Part shown: piece by piece, positions 56,282-64,000 of the stretch
Layout of the letters: each line of letters begins with the position of its first letter
Position numbering within the stretch: position 1 is the first letter of the stretch
Source: Fistularia commersonii
Lineage: Eukaryota > Chordata > Actinopteri > Syngnathiformes > Fistulariidae
Direction: 5' to 3'
DNA length: 64,000 bases
Assembly (NCBI GenBank): GCA_037954325.1
Contig: JBBMNZ010000021.1
Span: forward strand, 15,722,616-15,786,615
Program-made: the position numbers and the translations under genes
Notes under the pieces: model-generated
What the model was told of the DNA's origin: nothing
Databases searched by the model: none
Seen by the model: the letters and a program-made list of their open reading frames with translations, nothing else

Positions 56282-59200
56282 ATGACAAATGGTAAGTTTT
56301 TTTGTCCCGGAGCCGCCGTAGGAGGTGTCAGCCTCCGAGCAGGAAGCTAACGTCGGGCTAGCTGTAGACGTGGCCCTGGGCGACCCACAAGTCGGGCTAC
56401 TCTGCTCACTTGTGACACTTTTACTTTATACATTGAAAAGTTACTGAAACGAGGCATTAGGGGAAACCTGTTCGTTTGTGTTTGTTTGTTGTTGTTGTGT
56501 GTATGTGTGTGTTTCTGGCAGCCTACCCGCAACTTGCTAAATAGCTTTCTCCAGGGGATCGGTGACAGCTACTGTCACCGAATCCACATGGTTGCATGAG
56601 AATAAGATAAAAAACATGCAATATATTTCCCTTGCATCACTTTCGAATAGACGCAATAGATGCAATATAAACAGTCAACAACTCGCCTTGTCCCGGTCGG
56701 TTAGACGAAGTCTATTTGAATGCCGATGTGTTTATGTTGCTAATTGAAATGACTGGAAAAGCAACAGACACACGCCTAGAAATGACTGTACTCGGTTGCT
56801 CATGTTGTTGAACCTGTTCATGAGTATTGAGATCTGGTTTGCATCTCTGCACTCAAAGACGCAATTATTCCCGTGTTGCACAAATTAATGGTGTAATCCC
56901 CGAATAAACCGGTTCACCAGTTTGATTTCTATGTGGTAGGAGTTTAAAAACAGCCTCCCACCATTGTGTTAGTTCTTGTAAGCACTTGTAATTGCAGGGC
57001 TTTGGATGGTTCCCAGATTCAAACCCAAGCCCTCAGGTAGGACCAGAGGAGTCCAACGACAGAGAGAGACCGCTTCGGCGCACTGACGTTGAATTACTTT
57101 TGTCACACTATGTTTCCAAAAAGGAAGCGAAAGTTGCTGCTATACAGTATTTATTTGTTTCTGATTTAATTACATTGGAGTTTGCAGCAGAAAAAAAATG
57201 TAAAGCTTGAAATTCTTCAAATGGATTACAGGATCGCATCAAAATATTAGTCTGTGTATAACCTATACACATATATACATAACCTTTATATATTTGTAGG
57301 TAGGTTTATAAGCTACTATAAAAAAAATAGGCACGGAAAAAGAGTCTTTAATGTAGCCTGTCACAACTCAGAATTTTAGCAGATTGTGTTCCAAGTTGCA
57401 TCTTTTTGAAATCCTTGTGTCGATCTATATAAGTGTGTACAGCACCCGCCGGTTGCACTCTTAAGCTCTTGAGTGATTCCCGTCTCCCTCGCTTTTACAG
57501 TGTACTCTCTCGACGGCATCCTGGTGTTCGGGCTGCTGTTCATCTGCACGTGTGCGTACCTCAAAAAGGTGCCTCGCCTCAACAGCTGGCTGCTGTCAGA
57601 GAAGAAAGGAGTGTGGGGAGTTTTCTACAAAGGTGGGTTTGTTTGAGGTGGATTTGAGACTCCTCTGTGATCGCTGGATAGTCGTCATTATATGATGTCT
57701 TGATTTTCGTACGATTTTAACTTGAATGTCTCTAAGTTAAAATGCAATGATTGATGTGCTGTGGGTTTTCTGTCTGTCATTATCACGATAATTGTTGAAA
57801 TCTACGTTTAAAGTGGTGAATGGGATCCACAGAGCTCAGCAGTTACCTCTTGTTGTTGCTCTGGAAAGGACATCAGAGTTTTGTTTGGAGCCACGTACAC
57901 TTGGCTGTCCGAGACGGACAGTCTCGGATGCTCCATGAGGCATCGCGCTTGTTTTCAGAAAAATTAGTGCTATTAATTTTAATGGAGAACCACTTATGCC
58001 CACTTATGCTCTTAATTCAAATGTCTGATGGGTGTGATCCATATCTGCTGGCGTGCTGCCTCCAACACAGGCTTGAAGAATTTTTCAAATCGTCCCAAAG
58101 GGGAAGCAAATGGGGAATACAGTATACCCTTGTTTTTCGCGGGGGTTACGTTCGGAAAAGAACCCATGATAGGCAAAATCCGTGAAGTAGAAACTTTATT
58201 TTTTTTACAATTATTATACAATTAAATACTCTATTATACATTGCTTCTGTCGTCCTTATGTTTTTTTCTTCCTTCTTGATGGAACGAACGGAAGATTCAT
58301 TCATTCCGTAATGCCGACCTCCTGCCGCATAGCTTTTACCTTCCCATAGCATGTCCAGAAGTTTAACTTTATCTGCGATAGATAGCATCTTCCGCTGCCT
58401 TTTGGGCCCTGCAAGGTGCTTTTGTCGCTCCAGAGCGTTTTGTCAACATTATGGGTTTTTAGAGAAACTCGAAATTGCAAGAGAATTTGCACGTACGTCA
58501 TGTAAATTTTGCAAGCTGTTTTACGTACGTGTACATATTAAACTGCGACGTTATTGACGCACAGGTAGAGAAGAAGCGGAGTGACTTTTTAGCCACTCAG
58601 AATGCAGAACACAATGCACCATGCAAATCCGTGAAGTAGCGAAACTGAAAAGTAAACGGCGTTATAGCGAGGGATCACTGTACACCTCTGGAACCAACAC
58701 CGGAAACAGCGTGACGGTCACTGTTCAGACGTGAGTGTGATGGCTTTCAAGGGCTCCTGTGAATTTGTGCCGAATGAAAGCGAGTCGTAAAGCAGCGTCG
58801 AAGAGGCTCTGAAAGCTCGGCACGGAGCCTCTGATTGGCTGCATGGAAAGTCCTGAGCGTCGGGAACGGACTTTAAGCCAATTAGAGCGGACACGAAGTT
58901 AGCGGACCCTCTGACGGCGAGGGCTTTTGTTTTTTATGGATTTGCTCCCAGGGAAATCGGAACTCGTGTTTAGCAGAATATGGATTAATACGACTTCACG
59001 ATTGGTTTGTTGCACTTTTTCGGATTTGAAGGAACTTCAGGCTCAGGGTGAATGTAATTGAAACGGATGTGATCTTATCCGTCGTTCACAAGTCCACATT
59101 TAGGCTTAAAGACATTACATTACATTACATTACATTTGGCAAACTTTTATCCAAAGCGACTTACAATAGAGGACATAAGGACTGCAAATAACACTTGCAA

Positions 59201-59819
59201 ATACAAGATGCACAGGAAATATACAGAACAGTAAGCTGGATTTTTTTTTTTTTTTTTTTTGTTTTTTTTGGACAAAGACTTACACAAACGTACACACACA
59301 CACACTCTTCATAGCCTAACTTGGTGGACGACAGAAAAGGCGACTCAGGCCGTTCCAGATATGAGCACTGTTATCGTAATCTGTATTTCAGAATGAGCTG
59401 GAACACAGAGATTGAAATGGGTTTGCAAATGAGCAGATTGCATGTGTGTGTGTGTGTGCGTGGTTATTAATAATAATAATACATAGGATTTGTATAGTGC
59501 TTTTCATGGTACTCAAAGACGCTTTACAAGAGAAAGACACAGGATATACACACAATTATTGGGATATTATTATTATTATTATTATTATTGTTGAGTTGCC
59601 TACCCGTTCCCATTACCACCACCAGCGATGTAGTGACGGACCTTGCTAGAATCCTCTGTAATGTGTTTACCTCTGATTTCCTGCACAAATCTTCTTGACA
59701 CACACACACACACACACTCTCCTCTCTCCTCAGCTGCAGTCATCGGGACGCGGCTCCACATCGGCGTGGCGATTTCCTGTCTGGTCATGGCGTTCTATGT
59801 GGTCTTCTTGAAAGGATAG
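56282..59819 (+). CDS. tmem167b: Transmembrane protein 167B (kish family), 3 exons
   Basis: Small Golgi membrane protein of the kish/TMEM167 family, involved in the early secretory pathway. Exons 56282-56291, 57501-57632 and 59734-59819 sum to 228 nt, 75 residues (human 74). The first exon codes only MTN and one base. Exon 2 gives VYSLDGILVFGLLFICTCAY (first membrane segment) and KKVPRLNSWLLSEKKGVWG. Exon 3 gives AAVIGTRLH and a second membrane segment ending MAFYVVFLKG. The MTN start and the SLDGILVFGLL segment separate it from TMEM167A. The protein ends one residue longer than human. Intron 2 holds a Tigger-like DNA transposon and other repeats. Confidence 0.95.
58120..58680 (-). mobile_element. 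Non-autonomous Tigger/pogo-like DNA transposon
   Basis: A 561-bp element flanked by TA. It has terminal inverted repeats CAGTATACCCTTG at the left and the reverse complement of CAGTGATCCCTCG at the right, the latter with GCTATAACGCCG following. On the minus strand, 58388-58240 still codes a psq-type DNA-binding helix-turn-helix (KVKLLDMLWEGKSYAAGGRH, then NESSVRSIKK), typical of Tigger transposases. The DDE catalytic part is absent. Confidence 0.8.
59113..59235. repeat. (ATTAC)n plus common fish repeat word
   Basis: Four ACATT units lead into TTTGGCAAACTTTTATCCAA and AGCGACTTACAA, a phrase I know from many dispersed repeats in fish. Similar wording, TGCTTTTCATGGTACTCAAA and GACGCTTTACAA, occurs at 59500-59530 next to a (TTA)n run. 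Confidence 0.5.
59699..59717. repeat. (CA)n just upstream of the tmem167b exon 3 acceptor
   Basis: About ten CA units, 16 bases before the acceptor AG at 59732-59733, within the polypyrimidine region. Confidence 0.9.
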
Positions 59820-60149
59820 AAGCGTCCAGGATGGGAAAGGACTGGAACGGGCCGGGGGTCGGGCTCAACGCTCGTGTGTCAGGACACCACTAGTATATGT
59901 ACGACCTGCAAAGCCCCCCCCCCCCCCCCTCGCTCTGTGGATCTCCGACGAGCCAGTGCCGCCCCCTTCTGGTGTCGGGGCGCCCCGATCCAACCCCTCA
60001 CGTAGAGAGGAGCCGGCCCGTCGTCCCCCCCGACCCCCCCCAGCCACTGTTTCTCGTTTCCATCCATCAATAACACGGTTTGGTGCAGAGTCTGGAAGGG
60101 CGGCGCGTTACAAGTGTCAAAGATTGCACTCCCCTGTTGTACCACCTAA

Positions 60150-60155
60150 AATAAA
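60150..60155 (+). terminator. Probable tmem167b poly(A) signal
   Basis: AATAAA 331 bases after the stop codon. A later AATAAA near 60839 could serve a longer 3' UTR. Confidence 0.5.
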
Positions 60156-60169
60156 CCCAGATGTATATA

Positions 60170-61900
60170 GTTGAATCAAAAGATGACCAATGCTGACTCA
60201 TCAGAGGTTATGAGTGATCCATAGCGCTCTCTTCCTACTACGCTGTTTCTTCTGTACTTCTTTATGGGTTGAGGTGCAGGAGGATAAATCTAACATATAT
60301 ATATATATTGTATATATATATTTTGTGTACACCGCATAATGATTTCGTTTCCACTGTTCTGTTTAACTTACCCTTTTTTTTTTTCAGTTGCTCCAAACAA
60401 ATTTTGCACAAGTGTCTGTTGTATCTATGAAGCTCATCATGAGTCTCCACAGCAGGAAAAGGCTGTTTAATTTAATGTTTCACATTGTTCGTCAAGGGCC
60501 GACCTGAAATCAGAGGGTGACACGCCTGCTTTTAGAAGTTGGAATAATAACTTTGAAAAGTCCAAATATGGGGCGGTGCGTTTTGGTACCACCGCCATGC
60601 TTCTTCTTTCAAAGGTTAATACTCCCGCCTGCTCTTTGTTAGGGGAAGAAGACTTTTATTTGTGAGGGGATGTGATGCAATTTTGAGTAAAATAGAAACA
60701 AGACTAATTCTGTGTGTTGTTTTTTTTCTAGTAACACTAGATAACAGCAAAACTGTGTGTGTGTGTGAATCAACAGAACATGGAATTTACAGAAATGAAC
60801 AACAATGGATCATCAGTGCCAAGACACCGAATGGATTTACAATAAAAAATGGATTCTGCTCAACTCTACAAAACTCCCATGCAACTCATTCTGCAACTTC
60901 TTAAAGTCATTTCGACACATCCACTGACTCCATCAATAAATAAACTACTGTCCACGTAGGAGAGAAGTTCCACCGAGGAATCGCTGCCTTGTACCGTGTG
61001 GAGAAACCTCGGACGGCCTTCTGCCTCGACAAGTTGGCTAGCGCTGCTACATGCTACTAGCTGACGCGATACAATAACAGCTTAAATATTCATAGAAGAA
61101 ATGAGACGCTGCCGACGACGGAACAAAAAGGGGTGATGAAGTTCTTCCTCCTCCGGGCGTCTCGCCTTGAAGTGGGGGGTTGCTGCTCCGACTGTCACTG
61201 GTCGGTGTTCTGAGAGAACCGTCCGAGCAAGGGCCTTCACGCATCCCGCTCTTCTACAAACTGGTTTCAGCGGCTTATTTCATAAAAATAAGAGACATGG
61301 ATGGATAAGGATTTTTGAGTGCTCCGTGAAACACTCCTTAAATCGACTTGCAGAATGTGAATGTATTAAATTGAATTACTATGAATTACTACATACTATG
61401 TGTTAGATTACGTTCAACTTTGTTGCCATTTCACATGCAAAAAGGGCAACCACATGCAGTTAAGCATGTATCCAGGAGTGCAAAAGAGCAGCGGGTGCAG
61501 ATTCTGTAAAAATAAATATAAATATTATAAAAAAGAAATATGAAGTCAATCATTTACCGGCCACTATTTGCTGTGCAAATTGAAATTCCCCCCTTGTGGC
61601 ACAATTACGGGGTCGCTCTATTCCACATACATTCACAGAACGAGATGAATAATATCTGAATCTGCTGGAGGTGAAATAAACATCTGCAACATCTAGAAAG
61701 AAACTGTTCAAGTGAATAAAAAATACTTCTGTACATGTGCGGTTATTCTATACAGTTGTTTTCCTACTTTATTTATTTTTGTATTTTGTGCATATTTCTA
61801 TAACTGCACGCTGTCTTTGATTCCCGAAAAAGGCACCTTAAAGAAATCATCTTATTTCTAGCTGTTGAATAACAAGCGTTTACGTTGAATAACGTGTAGT
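60170..61900. other. Intergenic between tmem167b and mapk14
   Basis: Contains (TA)n near 60295-60320, an AT-rich stretch at 61490-61560 and no supported gene. It may include a longer tmem167b 3' UTR up to about 60950. Confidence 0.45.
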
Positions 61901-61914
61901 TCAAGCACCCGAAC

Positions 61915-61924
61915 TCTCGCGAGA
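61915..61924. promoter_or_regulatory. TCTCGCGAGA core-promoter motif of mapk14
   Basis: TCTCGCGAGA is a known palindromic element of TATA-less vertebrate promoters. It lies 265 bases upstream of the p38 start codon, followed by GTGACGTAG, a CRE-like half site, at about 61959. Confidence 0.55.
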
Positions 61925-62188
61925 TGACAGATTTTTTTTTTGTTGTTGTCCCGGGACTTGTGACGTAGTCAATTCCGCGTTCACATAGGCGCGCGTCTGC
62001 GAGTCACCGGGCCAGAGCGGATGTGCGCGGCGGAGCAGGGTTGCGGGACGCGGGTCGGAAACCCAGCGACGGCGAGGAGGAAGCGGAGCCCCGCAACACA
62101 GCAGCCCCGCAGCACCGCAGCCCCGCAGCGGGGCGCAACTTTCCGCCGCTCCCGCGGTGTTTTTTTTTTTTCCGGTTCCCCCACCGGG

Positions 62189-62307
62189 ATGTCGCAGATG
62201 GAGAGACCCACTTTCTACCGCCAGGAGCTGAACAAGACGGTGTGGGAGGTCCCGGAGCTCTACCAGAACCTGTCCCCGGTGGGCTCCGGAGCCTACGGGT
62301 CCGTGTG
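62189..62307 (+). CDS. mapk14: p38 MAP kinase (MAPK14-like), first coding exon only
   Basis: Stress-activated Ser/Thr kinase. Only the first 39 codons plus two bases are in the window. The protein starts MSQMERPTFYRQELNKTVW, then EVPELYQNLSPV, then the glycine-rich loop GSGAYGSV, and ends at the donor TG|GTAAGC. Length, split codon (GTG TG|) and wording match exon 1 of vertebrate MAPK14. The YQNLSPV wording separates it from MAPK11 and MAPK12. Compared with the human protein there is an extra Met at position 4 and Leu for Arg in EVPER. The remaining exons lie beyond 64000. Which teleost paralogue it is cannot be said. Confidence 0.85.
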
Positions 62308-62732
62308 GTAAGCAGGCGTGCAGGGGCCCCGGGGGGAGGGCGGGGGCGGAGGGGCTCCGGGGGCTGCGGGGGCGGAGGGGTGGGGGGGGAAGGCGGAAAT
62401 GTCAGCGCAACCCCGCACACCGCCAGCACTTTGTCAAGAACCGTGCAGGTTTGCGCCGCGCTCCGGTAAACAACTCCGGTCCGGCCCGGGCGGGGGTGTC
62501 GGTGACTCCCCCGCGGGTTAGCTCCGGTAAGTCGCCCCGCCGCCGCGGTTATTTGTAGCCACGCACGCGCGGGCACAATGCGTCCTCGGCTGGCGTGCAC
62601 GCGTGCAGGCACGCACGGCTCCCGGTCGCCCTGCGGGTCACGTGGTTGGCGGAAAGTAGGCCCCTCGTGCTCGGAGAGGGCTTTGAATAGGAGCGGCGAT
62701 GACTCCGCGATGATGTCACCCCTTTGCACACA

Positions 62733-62767
<35 letters not shown>

Positions 62768-62976
62768 CACCCATGACTCACCGGCCCGTTCCGGCGGTGC
62801 CCCCCCCTCCCTCCGTCCCCCGGTGGCCCCCGGACCCGGACGCCGCTTAGTCATCACCCATCCGAACCGCCGCCGAACAAAGGCTGACCCGTGACCCGGT
62901 GCGGGGTTGCGGGTTCGGAGTCCCGGAACCGCACGTTTTCACTCGTGCGTGATTTGCTGCTCATCGAGAACCAGCT

Positions 62977-62978
<2 letters not shown>

Positions 62979-63048
<70 letters not shown>
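62979..63048. repeat. (TG)n microsatellite, about 70 bp
   Basis: The longest uninterrupted dinucleotide run in the window, in mapk14 intron 1. Confidence 0.95.
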
Positions 63049-63049
<1 letters not shown>

Positions 63050-63135
63050 CGGTTTGATTCCATGGTTCTGCATCCCAAGTGCCCTTGAGCAAGACAAGGC
63101 TCCGGTTTGCACCTTGCATGACAACGCTTGCATAT

Positions 63136-63172
<37 letters not shown>

Positions 63173-63552
63173 CAGTGAATGTAATCCAGTGTAAAGCTCT
63201 TTGGACCCGTCAGGTGTGAAAGCTCTATCTCCGTGGAGGACGTTTAGAACTTCCCTGCCTACTAATCCTTATCGGAGTGGTTCCCGCACCTGGAACGACA
63301 CAAAAAACAAACCTTCCTGAGCTCCGGTTCTGCTAAACTTTCGGTTCTGGGGTGAACTTTGACCTCAGGGCTTCTCGGTTTCTTCGCGTCTCGCTCGGCA
63401 AGAGCAGAACCGGGATCTTCACGCAGCAGGTTTACCGCCTGCACCTCATTCACCTTTCCATTGACCGAACCTCAGACCCGGATGACCTCCAGGGTCGCCC
63501 GCCTCTGATCGCTCCTAACACGCCGTCCCGTTCCACGCTCTTATTTTGAAAA

Positions 63553-63840
63553 CATCTAAGATAAGATAAGAACAACTTTATTAATCCTGAAGGAAATTGT
63601 TGTGCCAGAGTTACAGGAAATATAACAGTAATAAATAATAAAAAGAAAAAGGCAGAATTAGAAATAAATATAAACTATAAAGTGTCTCAGTGAAACTATA
63701 AAGTGTCTTAGTAAACAAGTGAGGTGAGGAGTGCACAATAGTATGATAAAAGGAAAAATTGTAGTGTAGCTGTTATGAAATGAAATATTGCACAGTTCTG
63801 AATATTGCACAGTGAAATGAAATATTGCACAGCTGTTTTT
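63553..63840 (-). mobile_element. L2-like LINE 3' end, reverse orientation
   Basis: Begins ATAAGATAAGAACAACTTTA, which is the reverse of the TTATC tail, then CTGAAGGAAATTGTTGTGCC. The more internal part, with repeated AAATATTGCACAG words (63781-63830), differs from the copies at 14850 and 43640, so this is a sister subfamily. Confidence 0.65.
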
Positions 63841-64000
63841 TTTTTTTAAGGTTAAAGATAGGTTTTTATGGTTGCCGGCGGCTGAATGGAGAGCTGAACT
63901 CCTCTAACAATCTAAATGTTTCCTCCCGATGCATCCCGTGGCTGATATTCCCATCGCGCGTCTCCCGATGGTCCGAAGAACCAAGGCGAGCGGATCGGAC

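Larger units (their letters stand above)
62308..64000 (+). other. Start of mapk14 intron 1
   Basis: GC-rich for the first 300 bases, then (CA)n at 62727-62763, (TG)n at 62979-63048 and 63139-63170, a repeat fragment with CCCAAGTGCCCTTGAGCAAG near 63075, and a reversed LINE tail from 63553. No exon is recognised. Confidence 0.6.

Overview
The window is vertebrate nuclear DNA, almost certainly from a teleost fish. It has multi-exon genes with GT-AG introns, dense (CA)n and other microsatellites, and teleost-style LINE fragments (an L2-like family ending in TTATC repeats, and an RTE family). The proteins are clear orthologues of vertebrate genes. There is no bacterial or viral gene content, no CRISPR array, and no tRNA or rRNA that I could find.

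Layout: (1) 2.0-9.2 kb, minus strand: a complete 12-exon DEAD-box helicase gene, ddx19, rebuilt to 487 codons with every phase matching. (2) 9.3-21.3 kb: repeat-rich and gene-poor, with nested RTE tails embedded in trinucleotide repeats, an L2-like reverse transcriptase fragment, an inverted pair of a longer repeat and tetranucleotide arrays. It also holds an orphan coding-like stretch at 11.79-12.07 kb that starts inside an RFX X-box. (3) 21.3-23.5 kb, minus: a two-exon CaM-kinase II inhibitor gene whose second exon is unusually diverged. (4) 24.28-27.55 kb: two related minisatellite arrays with 19-bp and about 46-bp units. (5) 27.5-32.1 kb: repeats, including a 52-bp perfect palindrome. (6) 32.1-35.4 kb, plus: a five-coding-exon secreted trypsin-like protease. 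(7) 35.9-37.6 kb, plus: cytidine deaminase (cda). (8) 37.7-49.0 kb, minus: dnajc16, 15 coding exons, 809 codons, with three LINE fragments in its introns; it converges tail to tail with cda. (9) 50.5-51.5 kb, plus: b3galt6, coding sequence in one exon. (10) 51.7-56.2 kb: no gene recognised. (11) 56.3-60.2 kb, plus: tmem167b, three exons, with a Tigger-type DNA transposon in intron 2. (12) 62.19 kb, plus: first coding exon of a p38 MAP kinase (mapk14-like) that runs off the window.

The genes are unrelated single-copy loci with no operon-like logic: mRNA export (ddx19), CaMKII inhibition (camk2n), a secreted protease, pyrimidine salvage (cda), an ER co-chaperone (dnajc16), glycosaminoglycan linker synthesis (b3galt6), a Golgi membrane protein (tmem167b) and stress signalling (mapk14). 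The exon structures were built by hand from splice sites and reading-frame phase. In all six complete multi-exon or single-exon gene models plus cda, the summed exon length is a multiple of three and close to the length expected for the family.

I see no convincing new multi-gene system. The best leads are the diverged CaMKII-inhibitor C-terminus, CA repeats placed directly after several 5' splice sites, the X-box-linked orphan ORF, an RS-dipeptide run in DNAJC16 and the 52-bp spacerless palindrome.
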